From Elusimicrobiales bacterium (GTDB taxonomy: Bacteria > Elusimicrobiota > Elusimicrobia > Elusimicrobiales > Elusimicrobiaceae), in assembly GCA_030540535.1 (NCBI GenBank), contig JAUNWB010000092.1, positions 319-5,958 of the forward strand: 5,640 nt of DNA. The letters run 5' to 3'. Positions 1 through 5,640 of this stretch are shown here, one piece after another. The notes under the pieces are model-generated. The model saw only the letters and a program-made list of their open reading frames with translations, was not told the DNA's origin and searched no databases. Each line of letters begins with the position of its first letter. The first letter of the stretch is position 1. The translations under genes and the position numbers were made by a program.

Positions 1-338
1 AGCGCAAACGCAATCAGCAGGCCTTTAATAAAACCGGCCGAACCGATGAGGCAAAAAAGCTGTGCGGGCGAGGCTTTAATGCGGGAAAAATCCAAATATA
101 ACCCGCACAAAGACGCGATAAAATATCCCGCCGTCAGTTCCGCCGCAAACACGGCCAGCAGTTTGAACACCAGCGCGGGGACGGATAAACCGTCGCCGAT
201 GTTAAAAAACAGCACCCAGCCGAGCGTGGCCGCAAAGTAGCCCGCGCAGGCGTGCGCGAACGAGCGGCGTTCAAACAAGGTTTGTACGGCTTGGTGCGGG
301 TCTTTGATATACAAAAAGTAAGTTTTAAGCAGGTTCAT
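1..338 (-). CDS. Integral membrane protein, possibly Yip1-family (partial, C-terminus outside window)
   Basis: The reverse strand is open from an ATG at 338 to the window edge, giving the first 112 residues (starting MNLLKTYFLYIKDPHQAVQT). A short amphipathic N-terminus of about 25 residues containing an 'IKDPHQA' motif precedes three hydrophobic stretches, roughly residues 27-47, 54-80 and 92-112, so this is a polytopic inner-membrane protein. A short 'DP-x-x-A' N-terminal segment followed by several small-residue-rich helices is the layout of Yip1-domain proteins, but that family assignment is inference from pattern only. The start is supported by a Shine-Dalgarno-like AAGGGG (complement of 344-349) that overlaps the sppA stop codon. 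The gap to sppA is only 9 nt, so the two genes are probably co-transcribed and possibly translationally coupled. Function is unknown; membrane co-localisation with the SppA peptidase is the only contextual hint. That it is a real coding region is fairly sure, the family is not. Confidence 0.7.
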   Translation of the reverse strand, partial: MNLLKTYFLYIKDPHQAVQTLFERRSFAHACAGYFAATLGWVLFFNIGDGLSVPALVFKLLAVFAAELTAGYFIASLCGLYLDFSRIKASPAQLFCLIGSAGFIKGLLIAFA

Positions 339-347
339 GGCGGCCCC

Positions 348-1538
348 TTAATTTACCCACAGATACGATACGCTGGGCGTGGCCAGGCTTTGCAGCTGTT
401 TGGCCAAAGACTGGTTTTCCATGCTGGAACCAAACGAGAAAATCAGCTCTCTCAGCCCGTCCGAAGGGCGTTGGTTGATGATTTTGGGGTCTTTGAGCCC
501 GGCCAGTTCCCCGGCCAGCAGACGGGCTTCTTCTTCCCCGCCGAGTTTGTCGATAAAACCCAGGTTAAACGCGCGCTGGCCGGTAAATACGCGGCCGTCG
601 GTGTATTCGGTCAGGTTTTCGGGCGTAACGTCCGGGCGGCCGGCTTTTACGGCGGCGAAAAATTGCGTGTACGTATCGTTTACCATATCCTGCAAAATGG
701 CTTTTTCGGCGTCCGTCATGGGGCGGTAGGCGGAACCCATGTCTTTGTATTTGCCGGAAGTGATGGGCATTACTTTTACGCCGATTTTGTCAAAAAGGCC
801 TTCTACGTTGCTGGTTTGCATGATAACGCCCACGGAGCCGGTAATCGTGCCGGGTTCGGCTACGATTTTATCCGCCGCCATGGCAATATAAAAACCGCCG
901 GAGGCCGCCACGTCGCGGAACAGCGCCACGATTTTTTTGCCGTTTTCTTTGGCTTTTAAAAGTTCGCCGTAGATGTTTTGCACGGAAGCGACCGTTCCGC
1001 CGGGGGAGTTGATATCAAGCACGATGGCTTTGACGTTTTTATCGTCGGCCGCGTCGCGGATTTTTTTGGCAATCGCACCCGCGCCCGTGGGGCGGGAGAA
1101 CGGTCCGGAAGAATTGTCCTGCGCGATGACGCCGCGCACTTTAATCCACGCAATACCCGGCTTGGAAGATTTGGATTTGGCCAGCGCGCCCGCCAGTTTG
1201 GCGGAGGCGGATTCTTCCTGTTCTCCGGGTTCTTCTACGGCGGGTTTTTCGTTTTCGCACGCCGGGACGGGTTTTACGGTCAAATACAGCCCGCAGCAGG
1301 CGGAAACGGTAAAAGTCAAAAGCAGTAAAAACGCCCACAGGCCGCGGCCGGAATGAGGTTTTTTTGCGTCGGCGGTTTCTGCTTCCGCTTTATCGGGCGC
1401 TGCTTCGGCCGGTTTTTCCTGCGCATCGGAAAACAGGGCGGTGTGTTCCTGTTCCATCAGTTTTTTCTCCCAGTTTTCGCGCGGCAGGCTGGTGTCGGTG
1501 TCCGCGGGCAGGGGAGTGTTGTTTTCGTTTTCGGACAT
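348..1538 (-). CDS. sppA: Signal peptide peptidase SppA (S49 family serine protease)
   Basis: This 396-residue membrane-anchored serine protease would cleave signal peptides left in the membrane after protein export. Residues 1-64 are hydrophilic and acidic, a single transmembrane segment follows at about 66-88, then a charged linker (about 95-126) and the S49 protease domain (about 127-345). Visible family motifs are 'LDINSPGG' (174-181), 'DVAASGGFYIA' with predicted nucleophile Ser213, 'GTITGSVGV' (230-238), and 'SGKYKDMGS' with predicted general base Lys265. The Ser-Lys spacing of 52 equals that of the Ser147/Lys199 dyad known for Bacillus subtilis SppA, so this is the short single-domain type, not the roughly 67-kDa E. 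coli tandem form. The start is supported by an AGAGGA Shine-Dalgarno (within the complement of 1545-1552). The N-terminal cytoplasmic extension is longer than in many short SppA proteins. It is divergent from dapA and leads the unit containing the downstream membrane protein. The assignment is secure; the physiological substrate is not shown. Confidence 0.95.
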   Translation of the reverse strand: MSENENNTPLPADTDTSLPRENWEKKLMEQEHTALFSDAQEKPAEAAPDKAEAETADAKKPHSGRGLWAFLLLLTFTVSACCGLYLTVKPVPACENEKPAVEEPGEQEESASAKLAGALAKSKSSKPGIAWIKVRGVIAQDNSSGPFSRPTGAGAIAKKIRDAADDKNVKAIVLDINSPGGTVASVQNIYGELLKAKENGKKIVALFRDVAASGGFYIAMAADKIVAEPGTITGSVGVIMQTSNVEGLFDKIGVKVMPITSGKYKDMGSAYRPMTDAEKAILQDMVNDTYTQFFAAVKAGRPDVTPENLTEYTDGRVFTGQRAFNLGFIDKLGGEEEARLLAGELAGLKDPKIINQRPSDGLRELIFSFGSSMENQSLAKQLQSLATPSVSYLWVN

Positions 1539-1544
1539 GAAAGG

Positions 1545-1552
1545 TTCCTCTC
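1545..1552 (-). promoter_or_regulatory. Ribosome binding site of sppA
   Basis: Read on the minus strand the sequence is GAGAGGAA, ending 6 nt before the sppA ATG. It is a good Shine-Dalgarno match and supports the chosen start. Confidence 0.7.
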
Positions 1553-1570
1553 TCTGAAAAATGTTACTTA

Positions 1571-1579
1571 ATTATACCA
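1571..1579 (-). promoter_or_regulatory. Predicted extended -10 promoter element for sppA
   Basis: On the minus strand this reads TGGTATAAT: a perfect TATAAT (complement of 1571-1576) preceded by the TGn extended -10 motif. No good TTGACA-like -35 lies 16-18 bp upstream, which is common for extended -10 promoters. The expected transcript start near 1564 gives a leader of roughly 25 nt. Its upstream edge lies inside the 18-bp palindrome. This is a prediction from consensus matching only. Confidence 0.55.
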
Positions 1580-1592
1580 ATTTAAATTGGTA
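1575..1592. promoter_or_regulatory. Perfect 18-bp palindrome, candidate operator between divergent promoters
   Basis: TACCAATTTAAATTGGTA is identical to its own reverse complement over all 18 bases, and symmetry stops just outside (A1574 against A1593). It sits midway in the 89-bp gap between the divergent sppA and dapA starts. Each arm supplies the TTGGTA that begins an extended -10 element on one strand. A bound dimer would therefore cover both promoters. The regulator is not identifiable from this window. A chance AT-rich palindrome or a weak cruciform is the alternative. Confidence 0.5.
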
Positions 1593-1596
1593 AAAT
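1588..1596 (+). promoter_or_regulatory. Predicted extended -10 promoter element for the dapA operon
   Basis: The plus strand reads TGGTAAAAT: TAAAAT matches TATAAT at five of six positions and carries the TGn extension. The best -35 candidate at 17 bp spacing, TTAATT (1568-1573), is weak. The expected start near 1603 leaves a leader of about 25 nt, too short for a lysine riboswitch or a transcription attenuator. It is the mirror counterpart of the sppA -10 element on the other arm of the palindrome. Confidence 0.5.
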
Positions 1597-1618
1597 ATGA
1601 GCAATCCCACTTTTATTT

Positions 1619-1623
1619 GGAGG
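1619..1623 (+). promoter_or_regulatory. Ribosome binding site of dapA
   Basis: GGAGG lies 4 nt before the dapA ATG. This is a strong Shine-Dalgarno and fixes the start of the first gene of the operon. The three downstream genes instead begin in 4-nt overlaps with the preceding stop codon. Confidence 0.8.
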
Positions 1624-1627
1624 CCTT

Positions 1628-2527
1628 ATGTTTACTGGAGTTTATACCGCACTGGCCACCCCTATGACCTCTTCCGGCGCAGTGGACTACGCCGCTCTGG
1701 GCCGCCTGCTGGACGCACAGCTTTCCTCCGGCGTACACGGCCTGGTACTCCTGGGCACCACGGCTGAAACGCCCGCGTTGTCCGCGGCGGAAAAAACCGA
1801 AATTTTACATTTTTGCACCCGTCGCGTAAATAAACGCGTTAAAATTATTATCGGCGCGGGCACGAACGCCACCGCGTCCACGCTTGAAAATATCCGTTCC
1901 GTGCAGCCGTTTAACCCGGACGGCGTTTTGATTGTCACCCCGTATTACAACAAACCCAATCCCGCGGGGCTGATTGAACATTTTAAACAGGCTGCCGCTT
2001 TGGGTACGCCTGTGATTATGTATCACATTCCGGGCCGCACCGGGCTTAAAATTTCCGGCGCCGTATTGGCGGACTTGTTGGAAGCCGTACCGCAAATTGC
2101 GGGGATTAAAGAATCCGATTACGACATGGCGCACGTCACCGACACCGCCGTCCAATACGCCGACCGTTTAAGCTACCTGTGCGGCAACGACGATTTGTTC
2201 CCGGAATACCTGGCGTTAAACGCTTCCGGCATTATCAGCGCGGCGGCCAACGTGTTCGCTCCCGCGTTCGTGAAAATTTACGATTTATTTGCGCAGGGTA
2301 AAACGAAAGAAGCGTTTGCCGTGTTCGCCCAGGTATACCCGTTTATCAAAGCGTGTTATTTGGAAACGAACCCGACGTGCGTAAAATACCTGCTTTCCAA
2401 AATCGGTTTTGGCGGGGAAACGGTGCGTCTGCCGTTGGGGGAAATATCGGCGCAGAACAAAGCCAAAATCGATGCGCTTTTGTCCGGCGCGGATAAAAAT
2501 TTATTCATTCCGGGGGCCGCATTATGA
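1628..2527 (+). CDS. dapA: 4-hydroxy-tetrahydrodipicolinate synthase (DapA)
   Basis: DapA condenses pyruvate with L-aspartate 4-semialdehyde to form 4-hydroxy-tetrahydrodipicolinate, the committed step toward diaminopimelate and lysine, in the cytoplasm. The 299 residues form one class I aldolase TIM barrel of normal family length. Visible signatures are 'GTTAE' (43-47, the Thr pair that binds the pyruvate carboxylate), 'TPYYNKP' (104-110, Tyr106/Tyr107), 'MYHIPGRTG' (131-139, Tyr132 in the proton relay and Arg137 for the semialdehyde carboxylate), and 'GIKESD' with the Schiff-base Lys161, the same number as in E. coli. The Arg after the 'IPG' segment favours DapA over sialate lyase or KDG aldolase relatives. 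Deviations from the usual family text are 'GTTAETPAL' for GTTGESPTL and 'NPTCVK' (248-253) for NPIPVK. It is the first gene of the operon, with a strong Shine-Dalgarno, and its stop overlaps the asd start. The context with asd and dapB confirms the role. Confidence 0.97.
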   Translation: MFTGVYTALATPMTSSGAVDYAALGRLLDAQLSSGVHGLVLLGTTAETPALSAAEKTEILHFCTRRVNKRVKIIIGAGTNATASTLENIRSVQPFNPDGVLIVTPYYNKPNPAGLIEHFKQAAALGTPVIMYHIPGRTGLKISGAVLADLLEAVPQIAGIKESDYDMAHVTDTAVQYADRLSYLCGNDDLFPEYLALNASGIISAAANVFAPAFVKIYDLFAQGKTKEAFAVFAQVYPFIKACYLETNPTCVKYLLSKIGFGGETVRLPLGEISAQNKAKIDALLSGADKNLFIPGAAL

Positions 2528-3402
2528 AAACGGTTGGCATCATTGGCATTAACGGCATGGTGGGGCAGAATATGCTCGCCGAACTTAAAAAAATTCAAAC
2601 GCCGTTTGAAATTAAAACTTTTGGCCGCAACGACGAAATCACCCCGCTGGATATTGCGGTGTTGTGTACGGATAATCCCGTCAGCCGCCAGCTGGCTCCG
2701 CAGATTAAGGACCGTGTAAAATTTACGGTGGATATGTCCTCCGAGTTCCGCATGACCGAAGGCGTGCCGCTCGTCATCCCGGAAATTAATCCGCACTCGA
2801 TTGCCAAGGACACGCCCTTAATCGCGAGTCCCAACTGCACCACCACGGGCCTCGTAATGAGCCTGGCCCCGCTCAAACCCTTTTACCATTTTACGGAAGC
2901 GTTTTTTTGCTCGTATCAGGCCATCAGCGGCGGCGGAAAAAAACTGCTGGACGATTTCCATACGCCCGGTTCTTTGTATGAAAAAAATTGCGTACCGCTG
3001 ATTGGTTCTATCTTGGACAACGGCCACACGAGCGAAGAGTTAAAAGGCTTGTACGAAACGCGCAAAATTATGGAGCTGCCGGACATTAAGGTTTATTGCC
3101 ACACGGTGCGCGTGGGGGTGGAAAATTCCCATTCCCTGGGCGTAACGCTCAAAGCCAAAGAAGAATTTGATTTGGAACAGGTAAAAAAATTGTGGCGTTC
3201 GTTCCCTAATTTAACGTATAGTGATAGTGTGGTAACGCCCAAAGAAGTTTCCGGCAAAGAAACCACTTTTATCTGCCGCCTGCGTAAAGACGTGGAAGAC
3301 CCCAAAATCATCCACTACTTTGTTACGTTTGACAATTTGCTCAAAGGTGCGGCGATGAACGGGCGGCAGATTGTAGAACTGCTGTTGGAGAAATACGTAT
3401 GA
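2524..3402 (+). CDS. asd: Aspartate-semialdehyde dehydrogenase (Asd), compact form
   Basis: Asd reduces L-aspartyl-4-phosphate with NADPH to aspartate 4-semialdehyde, the substrate of DapA encoded just upstream. A Rossmann motif 'GINGMVG' (8-14) opens the NADP-binding domain. 'MSSEFRM' (71-77) supplies a phosphate-binding Arg76, 'SPNCTTTGLV' (102-111) holds the thioacyl nucleophile Cys105, 'YQAISGGGK' (131-139) has the conserved Gln132, and 'RVGVENSHS' (196-204) has the general acid/base His203. The C-terminal 'DNLLKGAAMNGRQIVELL' (270-287) is the usual family ending (DN-L-KGAA-N). At 292 residues it is some 40 shorter than many bacterial Asd proteins of about 330-340, mainly in the region between the first Rossmann strand and 'DIAVLC' (43-48) and in surface loops, while all catalytic positions remain. 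ArgC is related, but the motif set and neighbours favour Asd. It starts in the ATGA overlap with dapA and ends in an ATGA overlap with dapB. Confidence 0.93.
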   Translation: MKTVGIIGINGMVGQNMLAELKKIQTPFEIKTFGRNDEITPLDIAVLCTDNPVSRQLAPQIKDRVKFTVDMSSEFRMTEGVPLVIPEINPHSIAKDTPLIASPNCTTTGLVMSLAPLKPFYHFTEAFFCSYQAISGGGKKLLDDFHTPGSLYEKNCVPLIGSILDNGHTSEELKGLYETRKIMELPDIKVYCHTVRVGVENSHSLGVTLKAKEEFDLEQVKKLWRSFPNLTYSDSVVTPKEVSGKETTFICRLRKDVEDPKIIHYFVTFDNLLKGAAMNGRQIVELLLEKYV

Positions 3403-4070
3403 AAAAAGCCTTGATAAACGGTGCAGACGGCAAAATGGGCCGCGCGCTTATCCGGCTGATTAAAGAACGGCCGGAGCTGGGTTTGCAGGCCGTGGCGCAC
3501 GAAAGCGGCACCCCGTTCCCGGAGGATTTCGATGTGGTTATCGATTTCTCCTCCCCCCAGGGCGCACAGGAAGCCTTTGCCGCCGCCAAACACAAACATA
3601 AACCTTTTTTAACGGGCACCACCAATCTGCCGGAAACGTTTTTATTCCAGCTTCAGCAGGAAGAAAAAATCCCGGCGTTTTTTGCGCCCAACGTCAGTTT
3701 AAGCGTCTACTTTTTTACGGAACTGGTGCGCCAGGCGGCCAAAATGTACGCCGGCTACAACATTAACCTGCACGAAATTCACCACGTGCATAAAAAAGAC
3801 GCGCCCAGCGGCACCGCCAAAAAATTGGCGGATGTGGTCAATATCCCTTACGCGCAGGTAACCTACGAACGCTTGGGCGAAACGGTGGGTACGCATATCG
3901 CCGCGTTTGATTCCCCTTTTGATGAAATAACCCTTGTGCATAAAGCCGTAAACCGCGATTTGTTCGCGGCGTCGGCTTTGGAAATTGCCGTATGGCTGAT
4001 GAAGCGCGCAGGCGGTTTTTACACCATGTCGGACTACGCAAAATTTAAACTCAAGGAAAAGAAAAAATGA
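3399..4070 (+). CDS. dapB: 4-hydroxy-tetrahydrodipicolinate reductase (DapB), compact form
   Basis: DapB reduces the DapA product with NAD(P)H to tetrahydrodipicolinate, the second committed step of the diaminopimelate branch. 'NGADGKMGRAL' (7-17) is the dinucleotide-binding glycine motif, 'VIDFSSP' (47-53) and 'GTT' (73-75) follow, then 'APNVS' (97-101) and the family signature 'EIHHVHKKDAPSGTA' (126-140), where His128 and Lys132 correspond to the catalytic His159 and Lys163 of E. coli. 'VGTHIAAF' (163-170) and 'HKAVNRDLFA' (181-190) match the substrate-binding C-terminal half. At 223 residues it is about 45-50 shorter than the E. coli enzyme (273). Most of the loss lies between the first strand and 'DFSSP', the segment that normally carries the cofactor-discriminating loop. 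The usual GTTG is GTTN here. A Lys-rich tail ends the protein. No frameshift is apparent, and it joins asd and the Mur ligase by 4-nt overlaps. The assignment is secure; cofactor preference cannot be read from sequence. Confidence 0.95.
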   Translation: MKKALINGADGKMGRALIRLIKERPELGLQAVAHESGTPFPEDFDVVIDFSSPQGAQEAFAAAKHKHKPFLTGTTNLPETFLFQLQQEEKIPAFFAPNVSLSVYFFTELVRQAAKMYAGYNINLHEIHHVHKKDAPSGTAKKLADVVNIPYAQVTYERLGETVGTHIAAFDSPFDEITLVHKAVNRDLFAASALEIAVWLMKRAGGFYTMSDYAKFKLKEKKK

Positions 4071-5482
4071 AAATCCATTTTATCGGTATCGGCGGCGTGG
4101 GCATGAGCGCGCTTGCGCAGCTGCACGCTATGGGAGGCGACGAAGTAACCGGCTCCGACCGCTTAATCAGCAAAGGCTATACGGATATGGCCTTATGGGA
4201 TTATTTAAAAAAATTAAATATCAAACTGTTCCCGCAGGACGGCAGCGGCATTGACCATCATACGCAGCTGGTGGTATTGTCTTCGGCCATTGAAGAGGAC
4301 AACCCGGAACTCGTTAAAGCCAAAGCTCTCGGGATTCCCACCATGCACCGCTCGGAGCTTCTCGCCAAACATGTGGCCGAGCATCGGACAATCGCCGTTT
4401 CCGGCACCAGCGGCAAAAGCACCACCACCGCCATGGTGTACGATATTTTGGCGTTTGCGGGGTTGAGTCCGTCTGTTATTACGGGTGCGGCTATTTTATC
4501 GCTGCAGAAAGAACAAGGCGTTTTCGGCAACGTGTACAAAGGCGAGTCGGACATTTTGGTAATCGAAGCCGACGAAAGCGACGGTTCTATCGTTAAATAT
4601 CACCCGCATTTGGGGCTGTGCCTCAACTTGCAGAAAGACCATAAGGAAATTAACGTTCTGCAGGGATTTTTTAAAGAATTTATTTCGCACTGCAAAATTG
4701 CCGTTATCAACGCGGAAGAAGAAAACCTGCGCGTTCTCGCGCCGCAGGCCAACACGTTCGGTTTGTCTTTCGGCGACGTTCACCCGCAGGAAATTAAGAC
4801 GGATGGCTTCGGGTCGGACTTTACCATCCAGGGCCAGCCTTTCCGCCTGCAGGTACCCGGCCTGCACAACGTAGCCAACGCCACCGCCGCCGTGGCCGCC
4901 GCCCTGCAACTGGGTGTAGATTTGGAAACATGCGCCAAGGCGCTTAATAAATTCCAGGGTATCGCGCGCCGCTTCGCGAGCGTGGGCAGCTATAACAAAA
5001 TTGAAGTGGTGGATGATTTCGCCCACAACCCGCACAAACTGGGTGCGACGATTGCCGCCGCTCACCTGCGCGGCAAACGCGTACTGGCATTTTATCAGCC
5101 GCACGCGTTTGCGTCCATCAAACTGCTGACGCAGGAATTTGTAGACAGTTTTGCCAAACACATCGGCCCCGAGGATCATCTATGGCTGACGGAAGTGTAC
5201 TACCCGGGCGGGACGATTCCGCAGGGCGTTTCCTGCCGTGCGGTGTATGACGGTTTAAAAGAGCGCGGTGTAAACGTGACGTATGATGAATGCCGCGAAA
5301 AATTACTCGCGCAAATGGCTGCCGCCGCCCAACCCGGTGATATTGTGCTGGTGCTTGGCGCGCGCGACCCGACACTGACGGACTTCGCCCGCAAATTGCT
5401 TTCGATGCTGAAAGAGCCGAAAGAGAAAGACGGGTGTGGGGTGTGTATGTTAGGCAACTGCTGTATGGCCTACAAGAAGTGA
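4067..5482 (+). CDS. Mur ligase, MurC/Mpl-like (UDP-N-acetylmuramate:L-alanine or muropeptide ligase)
   Basis: This is a three-domain ATP-dependent amide ligase of 471 residues. The N-terminal UDP-sugar-binding Rossmann domain carries 'HFIGIGGVGMSALAQ' (4-18), typical of MurC and Mpl. The central domain has the P-loop 'GTSGKST' (113-119), 'EADESDGS' (167-174) and 'LNLQKDHKE' (186-194). The C-terminal domain has 'PGLHNVANATAAVAAA' (264-279), 'GIARRF' (298-303), 'VVDDFAHNPHK' (314-324), 'YQPHAF' (343-348) and 'GARDPTL' (431-437). MurC would join L-alanine to UDP-MurNAc, and Mpl would join a recycled L-Ala-D-Glu-DAP tripeptide. Its place directly behind dapA-asd-dapB makes a role with a DAP-containing substrate attractive, but this is inference. 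Several motifs deviate from the usual MurC/Mpl text (GTHGKTT, DD[YF]xHHPT), so it may be a separate paralogue clade. The tail 'GCGVCMLGNCC' (456-466) adds four clustered cysteines. It starts in an ATGA overlap with dapB and is the last gene before the terminator. Confidence 0.9.
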   Translation: MKIHFIGIGGVGMSALAQLHAMGGDEVTGSDRLISKGYTDMALWDYLKKLNIKLFPQDGSGIDHHTQLVVLSSAIEEDNPELVKAKALGIPTMHRSELLAKHVAEHRTIAVSGTSGKSTTTAMVYDILAFAGLSPSVITGAAILSLQKEQGVFGNVYKGESDILVIEADESDGSIVKYHPHLGLCLNLQKDHKEINVLQGFFKEFISHCKIAVINAEEENLRVLAPQANTFGLSFGDVHPQEIKTDGFGSDFTIQGQPFRLQVPGLHNVANATAAVAAALQLGVDLETCAKALNKFQGIARRFASVGSYNKIEVVDDFAHNPHKLGATIAAAHLRGKRVLAFYQPHAFASIKLLTQEFVDSFAKHIGPEDHLWLTEVYYPGGTIPQGVSCRAVYDGLKERGVNVTYDECREKLLAQMAAAAQPGDIVLVLGARDPTLTDFARKLLSMLKEPKEKDGCGVCMLGNCCMAYKK

Positions 5483-5512
5483 TGAAAAACTGGTGTTAAC
5501 TTGCGATTTGCG

Positions 5513-5553
5513 CACAAGGAACGGAAAGGAATTTTCCGTTCCTTGTGTCTTTT
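5513..5553 (+). terminator. Rho-independent terminator of the dapA operon
   Basis: A perfect 15-bp stem (5513-5527 paired with 5533-5547) closes a 5-nt loop, GGAAT, and is followed at once by TCTTTT. It begins about 30 nt after the Mur ligase stop. There is no T-run on the opposite side, so it acts on plus-strand transcripts only. It marks the end of the four-gene operon. Confidence 0.88.
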
Positions 5554-5640
5554 AAGAGCCAACAATTTGTTAAATTCTAAGCCGCGCCAACCCCTTATAA
5601 TGCTCCGTGCGTTTGTGCTTGCCAGCCACACAGACAAGGC

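Noticed and set aside
46..240. Plus-strand 64-codon frame at the left edge
   Set aside because: It is antisense to the continuous membrane-protein frame, which has a good start and sensible hydrophobic segments; the plus frame looks random.
252..959. Long plus-strand open frame (235 codons) opposite sppA
   Set aside because: It lies wholly antisense to sppA, whose catalytic motifs are intact; the translation is Phe/Gly/Arg-rich with no recognisable domain, as expected of a shadow frame.
1593..1627. Possible lysine riboswitch or attenuator before dapA
   Set aside because: The leader between the predicted promoter and the ATG is only about 25 nt, far too short for an aptamer or a leader-peptide attenuator.
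3217..3235. TATAGT-like internal promoter within asd
   Set aside because: No -35 or extended -10 support, and it lies in well-conserved coding sequence of a tightly coupled operon.
4496..5179. Minus-strand 227-codon frame inside the Mur ligase
   Set aside because: Mur ligase motifs are continuous in the plus frame throughout this interval; the antisense frame has low-complexity composition and no motif.
5482..5499. Five-codon frame MKNWC starting in the Mur ligase stop (TGATGA)
   Set aside because: It has no supporting evidence beyond an overlapping ATG, and its length is within chance expectation.

Overview
The window is protein-coding bacterial chromosome of ordinary type with two divergent transcription units and no mobile element, CRISPR array or RNA gene that I can support. 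It looks like a diaminopimelate-type, probably Gram-negative bacterium of moderate GC. The gene order (sppA divergent from dapA-asd-dapB-Mur ligase) and the very compact Asd and DapB proteins suggest an uncultured or gut-associated lineage. Elusimicrobiota is my guess from general familiarity, not something the sequence proves.

Left half, minus strand: a signal peptide peptidase of the SppA/S49 family (348-1538) is followed after only 9 nt by the start of an integral membrane protein, possibly Yip1-like, that runs off the left edge (1-338). The two probably form one transcript.

Middle, 1539-1627: a short divergent intergenic region. It holds a perfect 18-bp palindrome whose two ends form part of two opposed extended -10 promoter elements, one firing left (sppA) and one firing right (dapA). 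This arrangement could let one dimeric regulator control both units.

Right half, plus strand: dapA (1628-2527), asd (2524-3402), dapB (3399-4070) and a MurC/Mpl-like Mur ligase (4067-5482). All three junctions are 4-nt ATGA stop/start overlaps, so translational coupling is likely. Asd supplies aspartate semialdehyde, DapA condenses it with pyruvate, and DapB reduces the product toward diaminopimelate and lysine. The Mur ligase links this supply to peptidoglycan precursor assembly or recycling. A strong intrinsic terminator (5513-5553) closes the operon. The last ~85 bases hold no gene that I can support.

The best leads are the divergent palindrome, the unusual Mur ligase with a cysteine-rich C-terminal tail and altered signature motifs, and the reduced sizes of DapB and Asd. 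I found no clear evidence of a wholly new system.
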